64,000 nt of DNA, from contig JAVSML010024444.1 in the NCBI GenBank assembly GCA_038503035.1, positions 62,001 to 126,000 of the forward strand, written 5' to 3'. Positions 48,502 through 58,372 of the stretch are shown in pieces. A program made the position numbers and the translations under genes. Under the pieces are notes generated by a model, which saw only the letters and a program-made list of their open reading frames with translations, was not told the origin of the DNA and made no database searches. The number at the start of each line of letters is the position of its first letter. Positions within the stretch are counted from its first letter, which is position 1. Source of the DNA: Crocodylus rhombifer (taxonomy: Eukaryota > Chordata > Crocodylia > Crocodylidae).

Positions 48502-49558
48502 GTCTAATCTTTCTCATTTTGGTAAAAAATCAAGGTGTACTAACCTCAAGATTCCACATCCTGTGCTTTGGGCCACCCCCAAAGAGGATCCCTTTTGACA
48601 GCAATGACTATCTGGTGATTATAAGGAGCATATGGGTGCATGTTCAGTTAAATACAGAGACTATTAGCATATTCAATGGGTTAACAGAACAAAGTATTCA
48701 AGGCCTACAGTGCAAAACTGCAACCATCATATGGCTTCTCACTTTGAAGAAGCAGTATCAAAGCCCAACCCTAGGAGTATTTATTTTTAGGAACATCTTT
48801 ACATACAGAAGTACTGTGCAGCAGCTGTCAAAATCATTGTAATATGTTCTTTAATATGACTAGTTTGTATCTGTAAAGATGGCTATTTTTTTACTCAATG
48901 GTATGCATTCCAGTTCCTTACCTTCAAGAGGAACATAGAGCCGAGGTATATTTTGATAGCAAAAGAAGTGCAAAACGTATTTGATTAGTGAAAAGGCTCC
49001 TGCTAATTGCTTGACAGTGATGGCTGTGTAGGGGGTGATTTGATATTTATTGGTGCTCTGAATGCAATGCACTTTTGATTCTTTGTTAATGGTATTTGGA
49101 TTGTTGCAAAGAGAAATATAATGGCACAGAGTTATTTTCATAGGCTTTCTTCAAAATAGCATAATTACTACAAATATTGCCTCAGACACCCACTGAGACA
49201 ATCAGAGAACTTAATTTCAGTTGAAACAATATACTAAAAAAATACTGAAGGAGAGAAGTAGATAATGGTGCTACTATAAAATGAAAAGGGAAGTTCAGAA
49301 GTTCTGTTTAAAGTCACAATTCCCAGCCTTGAAATCCTATATTTTAGGTTATCTGTGTTCATAATTTTATTATATCAAGAAGAGCATAAAAATTTTTGTG
49401 TAGTATTTTTATATGTTGTTTCAACCCTTCAAAGTTCATTTATTATCAGTATGATGCTATTTGTAAACAACATCTTTTTAATGGGATGAAGCATTCTATT
49501 GACTTAATAGAAAAGTTATTCAGTTTCCACATTTTCCTTTGATTTTACCATTCTAGTA
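48502..49558. other. Unique DNA upstream of the Tigger1 element
   Basis: No gene or repeat was recognised. The TA at 49557-49558 is the target site of the transposon. Confidence 0.45.
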
Positions 49559-49610
49559 CAGGCATATCTTGTTTTATTGCGCTTTGCTTTATTGCGCTTC
49601 ACAGATACTG
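49559..49610 (+). repeat. Left terminal inverted repeat region of Tigger1
   Basis: CAGGCATATCTTGTTTTATT begins the element. The inverted partner ends at 51955, where the complement reads CAGGCCTACCTCGG. The TTTTATTGCGC motif recurs in direct orientation at about 49573-49600 and in TCGCTTTATTGCGG near the right end, as is usual for transposase-binding subterminal repeats of this family. Confidence 0.85.
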
Positions 49611-49662
49611 TGTTTTTTACAAATTGAAGATTTGTGGCAACCCTGCGTCTAGCAAGTCTATC

Positions 49663-49694
49663 GGCGCCATTTTTCCATTGGCGCCATTTTTCCA
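49663..49694 (+). repeat. 15-bp direct duplication in the Tigger1 leader
   Basis: GGCGCCATTTTTCCA occurs at 49663-49677 and again at 49680-49694 with a 2-nt spacer. I remember only one copy in the mammalian consensus, so this may mark a subfamily or a local slip. Confidence 0.7.
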
Positions 49695-49985
49695 ACAGCA
49701 TTTGCTCACTTTGTGTCTCTGTGTCACATTTTGGTAATTCTCGCAATATTTCAAACTTTTTCATTATTATTATATTTGTTATAGTGATCTGTGATGTTAC
49801 TATTGTAATTGTTTTGGGGCGCCACGAACCGTGCCCATATAAGACGGCGAACTTAATCAATAAATGTTGTGTGTGTTCTGACTGCTCCACCGACCAGCCG
49901 TTCCCCCGTCTCTCTCCCTCTCCTTGGGCCTCCCTATTCCCTGAGACACAACAATATTGAAATTAGGCCAATTAATAACCCTACA

Positions 49986-51761
49986 ATGGCCTCTAAGTGT
50001 TCAAGTGAAAGGAAGAGTCGCACGTCTTTCACTTTAAATCAAAAGCTAGAAATGATTAAGCTTAGTGAAGAAGGCATGTCGAAAGCCGAGATAGGCCGAA
50101 AGCTAGGCCTCTTGCGCCAAACAGTTAGCCAAGTTGTGAATGCAAAGGAAAAGTTCTTGAAGAAAATTAAAAGTGCTACTCCAGTGAACACATGAATGAT
50201 AAGAAAGTGAAACAGCCTTATTGCTGATATGGAGAAAGTTTTAGTGGTCTGGATAGAAGATCAAACCAGCCACAACATTCCCTTAAGCCAAAGCGTAATC
50301 CAGAGCAAGGCCCTAACTCTCTTCAATTCTATTAAGGCTGAGAGAGGTGAGGAAGCTGCAGAAGAAAAGTTTGAAGCTAGCAGAGGTTGGTTCATGAGGT
50401 TTAAGGAAAGAAGCCATCTCTATAACATAAAAGTGCAAGGTGAAGCAGCAAGTGCTGATGTAGAAGTTGCAGGAAGTTATCCAGAAGATCTAGCTAAGAT
50501 AATTGATGAAGGTGGCTACACTAAACAACAGATTTTCAATGTAGACGAAACAGCCTTATATTGGAAGAAGATGCCATCTAGGACTTCCATAGCTAGAGAG
50601 GAGAAGTCAACACCTGGCTTCAAAGCTTCAAAGGACAGGCTGACTTTCTTGTTAGGGGCTAATGCAGCTGGTGACTTTAAGTTGAAGCCAATGCTCATTT
50701 ACCATTCCGAAAATCCTAGGGCCCTTAAGAATTATGCTAAATCTACTCTGCCTGTGCTCTATAAATGGAACAACAAAGCCTGGATGATAGCACATCTGTT
50801 TACAACAAGGTTTACTGAATATTTTAAGCCCACTGTTGAGACCTACTGCTCAGAAAAAAAGATTCCTTTCAAAATATTACTGCTCATTGACAATGCACCT
50901 GGTCACCCAAGAGCTCTGATGGAGATGTACAACGAGATTAATGTTGTTTTCATGCCTGCTAACACAACATCCATTCTGCAGCCCATGGATCAAGGAGTAA
51001 TTTCGACTTTCAAGTCTTATTATTTAAGAAATACATTTCGTAAGGCTATAGCTGCCATAGATAGTGATTCCTCTGATGGATCTGGGCAAAGTAAATTGAA
51101 AACCTTCTGGAAAGGATTCACCATTCTAGATGCCATTAAGAACATTCGTGATTCATGGGAGGAGGTCAAAATATCAGCATTAACAGGAGTTTGGAAGAAG
51201 TTCATTCCAACCCTCATGGATGACTTTGACAGGTTCAAGACTTCAGTGGAGGAAGTAACTGCAGATGTGGTGGAAATAGCAAGAGAACTAGAATTAGAAG
51301 TAGAGCCTGAAGATGTGACTGAATTGCTGCAATCTCATGATAAAACTTTAACGGTTGAGGAGTTGCTTCTTATGGATGAGCAAAGAAAGTGGTTTCTTGA
51401 GGTGGAATCTACTCCTGGTGAAGATGCTGTGAACATTGTTGAAATGACAATAAAGGATTTAGAATATTACATAAACTTAGTTGATGAAGCAGCGGCAGGG
51501 TTTGAGAGGATTGACTCCAATTTTGAAAGAAGTTCTACTGTGGGTAAAATGCTATCAAACAGCATCGCATGCTACAGAGAAATCTTTTGTGAAAGGAAGA
51601 GTCAATCGATGCGGCAAACTTCGTTGTTGTCTTATTTTAAGAAATTGCCACCCCAACCTTCAGCAACCACCACCCTGATCAGTCAGCAGCCATCAACATC
51701 AAGGCAAGACCCTCCACCAGCAAAAAGATTACGACTCGCTGAAGGATCAGATGATGGTTAG
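49986..51761 (+). pseudogene. TIGD1-like: Tigger1 transposase, TIGD1-like, two in-frame stops
   Basis: The frame from ATG 49986 to TAG 51759-51761 spans 591 codons, the same length I remember for mammalian TIGD1, and is broken only by TGA at 50193-50195 and 50208-50210. Both are one transition away from CGA arginine codons. Domains in order are a CENP-B-type N-terminal helix-turn-helix (residues about 8-60), a second CENP-B/Tc5 HTH (about 85-145, with WFMRFKER), and a DDE_1 catalytic core (about 180-400). The presumed catalytic aspartates are all present: NVDET (D187), LLIDNAPGH (D302) and QPMDQGV (D335). The C-terminus is acidic and Pro-rich. The enzyme would cut and paste Tigger elements at TA sites in the nucleus. 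As it stands, the protein cannot be made in full without readthrough. Confidence 0.93.
50229..51761 (+). CDS. 510-codon open part of the Tigger1 transposase
   Basis: After the second stop, the first ATG (50229) opens an uninterrupted 510-residue frame. It covers the second HTH domain and the whole DDE core but lacks the N-terminal DNA-binding helix-turn-helix. If translated it would be a truncated transposase with reduced DNA binding. There is no evidence here that it is expressed. The position of this ATG is internal in the family, so it is not the native start. Confidence 0.6.
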   Translation: MEKVLVVWIEDQTSHNIPLSQSVIQSKALTLFNSIKAERGEEAAEEKFEASRGWFMRFKERSHLYNIKVQGEAASADVEVAGSYPEDLAKIIDEGGYTKQQIFNVDETALYWKKMPSRTSIAREEKSTPGFKASKDRLTFLLGANAAGDFKLKPMLIYHSENPRALKNYAKSTLPVLYKWNNKAWMIAHLFTTRFTEYFKPTVETYCSEKKIPFKILLLIDNAPGHPRALMEMYNEINVVFMPANTTSILQPMDQGVISTFKSYYLRNTFRKAIAAIDSDSSDGSGQSKLKTFWKGFTILDAIKNIRDSWEEVKISALTGVWKKFIPTLMDDFDRFKTSVEEVTADVVEIARELELEVEPEDVTELLQSHDKTLTVEELLLMDEQRKWFLEVESTPGEDAVNIVEMTIKDLEYYINLVDEAAAGFERIDSNFERSSTVGKMLSNSIACYREIFCERKSQSMRQTSLLSYFKKLPPQPSATTTLISQQPSTSRQDPPPAKRLRLAEGSDDG

Positions 51762-51955
51762 CATTTTTTAGCAATAAAGTATTTTTTAATTAAGGTATGT
51801 ACATTTTTTTTAGACATAATGCTGTTGCACACTTAATAGACTACAGTATAGTGTAAACATAACTTTTATATGCACTGGGAAACCAAAAAATTTGTGTGAC
51901 TCGCTTTATTGCGGTGGTCTGAAACCAAACCCGCAATATCTCCGAGGTAGGCCTG

Positions 51956-52740
51956 TATCTGTGTGTGCCTGTCCATGATTCACTTTTCACTCCAGCTTGA
52001 GGCCAGTTATCTCCCAAAACAAGCTTCTTCCTTCCAAACTATCCTTACCCCAACTTATCTCATAGCCAGCTCTGCACAATTCTCCACAGGCAGAATAACC
52101 TATCTCTTCTCCTGTACAAATCCACACTCACTCAGGATCATTCTCCACTTCCACCCTGGCATCATTATTACAGTGTGGTGCTTGGTCAGGTTCCTAAATG
52201 GGACACAGCTTCTGTCATAGCTGCTCTATGACATAGAGGGTGGTGGGATTTAATTAATGGTAGCAGCTCTCTGAATGGGATTTTGTGCTTCTGGACTGTT
52301 ACCTGTGCCATAAAAATGGCACAAAGGCTCTCAGTCTGGCTCCCTGATCCTTTTCCTTCTTGCTTCTCCATGAGAATATCCTATCTTTCTATACATGTGG
52401 ACAGACAGCAGTCCACTCACAGTAGCCAGTCCAAGTGAAGATGGATTTAGGACTCTGAAAAGCAGGGTGTGTCAAGAAAAGAGGAAAAAGTAAGTGCATA
52501 TGTTATGTTAGCAAGCCCTGTCCAGCAACTCTAGCACAGCCTTAGAGTGAATGCTTGCATATCCCTATACTCAGCCAGGTGAGCTGTTAACACAGAATTG
52601 TCATAAAAATAGATGCAGCCCTAATTAATTAACCTTTGTGGAACTCCTTGAGATTATCTAATGAAATGCACTAGGACAAGTGCAAGGGTTTGTTAATTGA
52701 ATGAAAATACTGTAGCACAGTTAGTGTGCTAGCTAAGAAC
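51956..52740. other. Unique DNA between Tigger1 and a hAT MITE
   Basis: No gene was recognised. Short frames at 51963-52220 and 52186-52371 overlap on opposite strands. Confidence 0.4.
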
Positions 52741-53015
52741 CAGTGCTGGATTAGCCCTTTAGTGGGCCCTAGACAAACAAACTTGTGGGCCCCAAGCTAG
52801 TTGAGACCCCCCTCCCCATCCTGGTGCTGCTGCCTGGGAGCAGGGCTCAGAGCCACCGCTAGGAAGCAGCTACTGTGACAGAAAAGTCAGTGGAGGGGAA
52901 GGAAGGGGAAGGGAGGCAGATGAGGTCATTCGCGGAGGGAAGGAGCTGGGTGCCCCCCGCCCAGCTCAGGGCCCTAGGCATGTGCCTAGTTTTCCTGTGC
53001 ATTAATCTGGCCCTG
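52741..53015. mobile_element. hAT-type MITE, 275 bp, with 8-bp target duplication
   Basis: The left end CAGTGCTGGATTA and the right end TAATCTGGCCCTG are matching terminal inverted repeats. CTAAGAAC (52733-52740) and CTTAGAAC (53016-53023) are the flanking 8-bp duplication with one mismatch. GGGCCCTAG occurs near both ends. There is no coding capacity. Confidence 0.75.
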
Positions 53016-53023
53016 CTTAGAAC

Positions 53024-56000
53024 TGGATTGATTTTTTTGCATGTGTGCAGGCTGTTGTAAGAATCAGGGCTTGCAGGTCCACCCTAACTATGATGGCAGC
53101 TGTAAAAGCAGGCACATTTCCTAACTGTTTCAGTAATGTGTAACAAAGAATGTTGATAGAAGGGCTATAAGAAGGAAACAGAAGGACTGAAAACCATCCA
53201 AACAAAAAGTCTACTGATCTCATCTACGGCCTATATTAAGTTTTCATTCAGTAAACAAAAGGAGTGAGGTACAGGCATTCAACATGCTAAACCCAGAGTT
53301 ATGGAAAGCCAGTTTAATTGCTGAACAAAATAATGAGGGTATGGCCTGGTCCACTCACCAATTCCTGTTTTGAAACATGAAAAGGAGAGATCTTAATGAA
53401 TAAAATAGTGGAATGAAACTATGGGGAACTCCCTGAAGGAAACACTGATTGGCCTTTGCTTTTCTCCAGAGACCTTCCTGTTTGTTGGTGAGGTTCAATT
53501 ATTGGGATGTCAAGAATAGTACATTGCTGAGGATGCTTGACCATTACCAGTGGACCAGCAGGGACCCCTGTAGGGTACATGTAAAAGCCTGTTTTGGCCT
53601 CCTTACCTTTCTGGGTCCTTATCTTTGCTCTCAACCAGCCCATACTCCTATGCTATTTCCCTTTCAGCTTTTTCACTTGACCCTGAGACTAACAGCGCTG
53701 CACAACAACAGCACAATGGAATGAGATGGCCACCTAAGCCTGCTCAGCTTGAGAAGAGTCAGTGGAGAAGGTCTGGATCAGGACAGTCAAATAGCATCCC
53801 AGATTACAGAAGCTAGCTGGGGTCAATAACTATCATAATTGGTCAGGACCAATAGCTATCATGATTCTAGGAGCATTTGCCCATTACTTACCAGCAGCCT
53901 TACATCACAAGAACATCAGCAACAGCTGTATTCGCCCACTTACTGCCATCCTACTTCTCCTTCCCTTTTATATCTCTCTCTTCAGTGAAATGCTGGAAAG
54001 TAACTGGCATTTGGGCAGTGTTCTCTTCAGAATTACAACAGAATTACACTTTTAATTCCAAGTAAGTAGGATTGCTTGATGGGCAAAAGATCCTCACTGA
54101 ATATTTTCTCTCCAGATTATTAGCCCAATCTCATGATTTTAGAGGCCTGATTCATTATTGTTGTGTACTCGAGGTGGCAACACAAACCAGACTGGCCATT
54201 TTCAATAAAGTTAATCTTTTTTTGCTCAAATTACAGTTTCATTATCTCATAAGTCTGTCTGGACAGAAATCCCTTTTCTCATCCCAGTCCATACCTGGTA
54301 TGTCCCGTATACTGGGGAGACTGCCTATATGCTACTGCAAATATACATACAGGAACCAGAGTGGGGGAAGTTACCTAACAGTACAATATAATACTGAAAT
54401 AAAGTGTTTTTATTATACGATGAATTGTAAGAAATTAAGTGAGGCAAGAGAAAAGAGATAAACAAAGGTTAGACAGGTAGACATGGAGGGTGTTGAACAA
54501 AAAAAAAATCTCTTCTCATCAATAACTGGAAGCCAAAAGTTTGATATCCTCCTGTTGAACTGCCCAAGACCCATTGAGATATATGTAAAATAAAGGCTTT
54601 AATTAGCAAGTAATTATTTTTCAGTCTCTGTTTTCTTGTAGCTAGTGCATATACAGAAAAAAACATAATTCTCCTGTGCAAAACTGGAATGACCTACATG
54701 CCTTTTTTTCAGAAGCATCTTTTTATTATCTATCCTTGAAGCACATTCAAACAAAGCATAATGCTTTGCTGGGTTACCAGCCTACCAAAATTATTTATTA
54801 GATACTTGTAACAAGGCAAAATTGAAAATAGGCATGTAATTCCAAAACTAATTGAATAAATTATCTAGCACATGTAAATAAAATGTCAAACACAGTGACT
54901 CCTTAGATTAGCCTTATTGAAATATTGCTTTCAGTACCAATATTTAGAAATGAGAAAACAGTAAAGGAAGGTCCTTGGAAGGCATTTGTGCTCTTGTGTT
55001 TGAAAGGAGATCTATGACAATAAAGTTTAAGTTGGGCCTGCATTTTCAAGAGGAATAATATTATGTCTAAGTTAGTTTTAAGGATTTTATTATCTATCAT
55101 ACAAGACGGGTACCTTTCTGTAATGTTGCATTCTGAGATAGTCACGAGGAACTCTAGTAACCCATGTTTAGAAGACCAGGAGATTCTGACCTGTAAGGAC
55201 AATGAAGTTGAACATCTTGCTTGCTTGCTCTGGTTCCCACGCTAGAGTTGAAATTATCCACTCAGTTGTTGTGACTGTGGCAAACAAGGGGAGAACAAAA
55301 TCATTTTCAAAAACTTCAGTCAATAGTCTGTCCAGACAGAAATCCCTTATAAATCACTAAATAAGTGGTTGAACTCAGTTGACCTTGTCCACACTAGTGA
55401 GGCAGCTGACTGTAATGGCAGCTCTTGTCAAATAGGTCTGAACAGACCTAGTCATAGGCCTCATAGACCTAGTCCGGAAAGTGCACAGTATAAAAGAAAG
55501 AAGGAACTATAACAGTGACTACTAATAGCATGAGGAAATTTCAAGGTTTGATACTCCACCATTCAAATCAGGAGGAAAACTCCCATTGACGGGCTAGGAG
55601 CAGGATCAAACCCAAAGACAGGAAATATGGTGTAGAGTGATTTTAGCAGAACCTAAATTCCAAAATGCAGCTCTTGATTTTCCTCAAAGACAGAAGTTAA
55701 TGGAGTTGGAATGTTCTGCCCTCAGGGAAAGTCAGTGGAAAGCTCAATTATGTTTCTCTTGCTCACTGCTATTGATGTCATTCACCTTTCCCTGACTTGA
55801 TAAGTTGATTTTTGCTTGTCCTTCCCTAGTCCTGTGTTGCCAAAGGCCTCTAATCCAGGACAGGGGTTTACAAAGTTGAAAATGTTAATAATAATAATGT
55901 AATTACAGTAATTTGTTTTAATATTCTAAGTCTGACTTTTTTCCAGTGGCAAAATATGCTGTCCTAAGCTTCTAAAATTGTATTTTTCATGACTTCCAGG

Positions 56001-56092
56001 CTGAGACTATAACGTATAATTTACCTAGATAATAAAGTGATTCACAAAGTATAAATATACATAAATTCATCCCAATGTACTTTACAAAGAAC
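53024..56092. other. Mostly unique AT-rich DNA
   Basis: Short frames, including a 129-codon frame at 54072-54461, lack recognisable domains. AAT triplets lie at 55887-55900. Nothing else was identified. Confidence 0.4.
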
Positions 56093-56199
56093 ACATCTAC
56101 ACAGATGTGTTAATGCATGTTAGCCTAATATAATGCACATTATGGGTGTGTATCTACACGTGTGCACTTATGTGCATTAAAAATGGCTTATCATGACTA

Positions 56200-56228
56200 A
56201 ATTTGATACCTGCAAATGCAGGTATCAA
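56200..56228. repeat. Subterminal 13-bp hairpin conserved in the family
   Basis: TTTGATACCTGCA and TGCAGGTATCAAA pair perfectly around AA. Degenerate versions occur at the same place in copy A (near 1015-1050) and element E (near 44092-44125). It may be a transposase-recognition or foldback feature. Confidence 0.75.
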
Positions 56229-56395
56229 ACTTAGGTGTGATTAGTAATGTATGTGTAGATGTGACCCAGCACTAACTTTATTGCTGGCTCTGCCTAGCTT
56301 CTAGACGGCTGGCCTGAGCCCAACCCCACAGCTCCTGGCTGGCCAGCTCTCCTGATCCTGGGCTCGGCTGCTCTCTGGCAGCCCCAGCTGCAGGG

Positions 56396-56401
56396 TATAA
56401 A
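56396..56401 (+). promoter_or_regulatory. TATA box of the transposon Myb/SANT gene, copy F
   Basis: TATAAA lies within CTGCAGGGTATAAATGCC, matching the motif in copy A (829-838, minus strand). A transcript starting about 30 bp downstream would have a long leader, or an intron, before the ATG at 56805. Confidence 0.5.
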
Positions 56402-56804
56402 TGCCAGAAGCCATTTGGTGCCTTGGGACCCACACTGCCAAGAGCCTAGAGAAGCCTGTTGGTGTGAACAGGAGCCTATCAGGACCCATGTGGCCCCCCT
56501 GGACAGACCACAAGCTGTCTCTGCCTGGTCTGCCCACCTCTAGAGGTGATGCTTTGAGTGTTGCAAAGGGCTGCAGCTTGCTGTACCCCTTGCCCAGCCC
56601 TGATATCCCTGCAGGGCTGCTGCCTGGCCATCTCTGGCAGCAGGGCCAGCACTGGCTTCCTGCTGCTGCTCACGCCCAGCAGTGTCTCTCTGCAGGTGCT
56701 GTAGTGAAGTCCCTGTGTCGTGTGCACATCTCCAGTACCTGGCCTTGCCCCTGTCCTGAGTACTGCTGGCAGCTGTCCAGAGCCAGACACTCAGGGACAG
56801 CTGT

Positions 56805-57371
56805 GTGGGGGCCCAGAGAGCCAGTGTGGCATGGCCAAGTCATCTTTGTCCTCCTCCTCATCCCGGCCCCACTCACACGCACACACCTGTCCCAACTGCC
56901 TGGGCCCCCAACTGGATCTGGGAGAAGGTGTGCAATGTCATGGCACTCTGGGGCTATGCCGACATGCAGAGGCAATTTTCATGGGGTGGGCACTCCAACT
57001 CCCACATTTACGAGGCCCTGTCAGGTAGAATGCAGGAGCAAGGCCACTGCCGATGGGCACAGCAGTGCTGCATAAAGACCAAGGCCTTCTGGGCACAGTG
57101 GATAGCTGTGACCAACTTCAATCATATGTCCAGTCATGCCCAAATGTTCATGGCCTTCATGCAGGAGCTGACATGCATTCTGGCCCCCTGGGAGCCAGGA
57201 TACATCCCTGCAAGTGGGACCAGCAGGGGGAGCCTGCCCAAGCCCCTGCTCTGCCCTGAAACCTTGGGTGACATGTCACTGGAGCAGGGGACCTCAGGCC
57301 TTCAGCACCCCACCCCGCCCTCCTCGCCGACTGCTGCATCCACTGGCAGCTCAGGGAGCCCTGCCCAGTAG
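56805..57371 (+). CDS. Myb/SANT-like DNA-binding protein of the transposon, 188 aa
   Basis: Residues about 41-120 hold the domain. It has a tryptophan-containing first helix (WEKVCNVMALWG), then HSNSHIYEALSGRMQEQGHCR (shown here in shortened register), then QQCCIKTKAFWAQW. This follows the order W..EV..LL..WG, N..IYE.IS..M...GH.R, and QCR.KIK.LR..Y of the Myb/SANT-like (trihelix) domain found in PIF/Harbinger accessory proteins and in ZSCAN29-like reptile genes. The tail is Pro/Ser-rich and ends at a TAG. Several typical residues are altered (for example the QCR.KIK motif reads QQCCIKTK), so the protein may be decayed. The true start could be upstream or spliced. The role would be nuclear DNA binding at element ends. 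Confidence 0.5.
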   Translation: MGAQRASVAWPSHLCPPPHPGPTHTHTPVPTAWAPNWIWEKVCNVMALWGYADMQRQFSWGGHSNSHIYEALSGRMQEQGHCRWAQQCCIKTKAFWAQWIAVTNFNHMSSHAQMFMAFMQELTCILAPWEPGYIPASGTSRGSLPKPLLCPETLGDMSLEQGTSGLQHPTPPSSPTAASTGSSGSPAQ

Positions 57372-57959
57372 TTGCCTCACCCTCAGTGTAGCCCCACATC
57401 CCACCACATGAAGTGGCTGGCAGTGATACCACCAGCTGCCAGCAGTACTGGGTCCTCCCCGGGACGGAGGGGGGCACTGGCCTACTGCACACCAGGCACT
57501 TGTAAACACTGGGTGCAGCCAGTCGCTCTTGCTGACAGGGAGGTCAATGCCAAGCCACTAGCTTTGCCATCCCCAGCCACACGATAAGTCCTGCACTGGG
57601 GGAGGGCCCTCCCAGTCCACACGCCTAACCCTAGTCCCAGTCTTCAACCTGTCCCTGCCTCCTGCCCCCATTCCCTGACTGTCCTGTCCACACTCCCCTT
57701 ACCCTGGGTTTCAAATGTGCATACCCTGAGAGTGGTGCTGGAGGTAGGCAGGGGGGAGGGGGCATTTGGGCAGCAGGGCAGGTGAGCAGGATCAGGAAGA
57801 GCAGGAAGAGGGGATCAGCCAGGGCCTCCCACAACCAGCACCCTGGCCCCCACTAGTGGGTGTGTGGCTGAGTTCTGGGTCCCATGGAAGCTTTTAAGGG
57901 AAATTTAGGTAGATACTAGGCACCCCCCATGCAAGTAAGTAAAGGATATTCCACTTAAA

Positions 57960-58175
57960 CCCTTCCACCTCTTTCAATCAGAGAAGAAAATTAATCCTTG
58001 GAACAAAGTATCAAGGCAGATGATGGATTCATATTTTTTGATGTTATCAAATGTCTTTTTGGCAGACATGCTTTAGCCAGACTCAGGATATTGGACTCAG
58101 CTCCGAGATATGTGGATTAAATTCTTGAGATAGGGAGTCAGGCTAGATGATCTAAGATACCTTAGAATATATAAA
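57960..58175 (+). mobile_element. CR1 LINE 3' tail, first
   Basis: TTGGAACAAAGTATCAAGGC, GATGGATTCATATTTTTTGA and GGGAGTCAGGCTAGATGATC follow the CR1 3' UTR order on the plus strand. It is old and truncated. Confidence 0.55.
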
Positions 58176-58199
58176 ATCAGTCTAATTAAAATATACTAA

Positions 58200-58372
58200 A
58201 AAAATGGGAATAGCCTGTTTGGGGAGGTTAAGGAATCCCCTCCACTGATGGTTGTTAAGAATAAGTTAGACATACCTTAACTATCCCGGAGGGATGTTCA
58301 CTTGATCCTACCTGAGTGCAGGCAGTAAGATGAGGGTTTTTCTTCAGATCCCTTCAAGTCCTATATTTTTAG
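58200..58372 (+). mobile_element. CR1 LINE 3' tail, second
   Basis: GGGAATAGCCTGTTTGGGGA and CCCCTCCACTGATGG, then CAGATCCCTTCAAGTCCTATA, repeat the same CR1 end region directly after the previous tail. This means two separate insertions or a duplication. Confidence 0.5.

Larger units (their letters stand above)
49559..51955 (+). mobile_element. Near-intact Tigger1-type DNA transposon (pogo superfamily), 2397 bp
   Basis: The element starts CAGGCATATCTTG at 49559 and ends GAGGTAGGCCTG at 51955. A TA flanks each side (49557-49558 and 51956-51957), the Tc1/mariner-pogo target duplication. The length is close to the about 2.4 kb known for mammalian Tigger1. From the terminal TTTTATTGCGCTTTGC repeats through the leader, transposase and 3' AATAAA (51773-51778), the sequence follows the mammalian Tigger1 consensus as I remember it almost base for base. 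Differences are mostly CpG-to-TpG or CpA changes plus a few small indels. No frameshift is visible in the gene. Its presence among CR1-rich reptile DNA is unexpected. Confidence 0.95.
56093..57900 (+). mobile_element. PIF/Harbinger-like DNA transposon copy F, gene-bearing
   Basis: The left terminal region (CACATCTACACAGATGTG, then an internal TGGGTGTGTATCTACACGTG at 56144-56165) matches the reverse of 950-1158. A perfect hairpin follows (TTTGATACCTGCA, AA, TGCAGGTATCAAA, 56200-56228), then the GC-rich promoter with TATAAA at 56396 and the Myb/SANT frame at 56805-57371. The right terminus could not be found, and the limit at about 57900 marks where GC-rich sequence ends. No DDE transposase of the PIF type is present, so mobility would need one in trans. 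Confidence 0.6.

Noticed and set aside
49516..49890. 124-codon minus-strand frame overlapping the Tigger1 left end
   Set aside because: It is antisense to the transposon leader, crosses the insertion junction, and shows no homology.
49986..51761. A domesticated host TIGD1 gene rather than a transposon
   Set aside because: Intact element ends with TA duplications surround the frame and two stops interrupt it, so this is a transposon copy. Domesticated genes usually lose the ends and keep the frame open.
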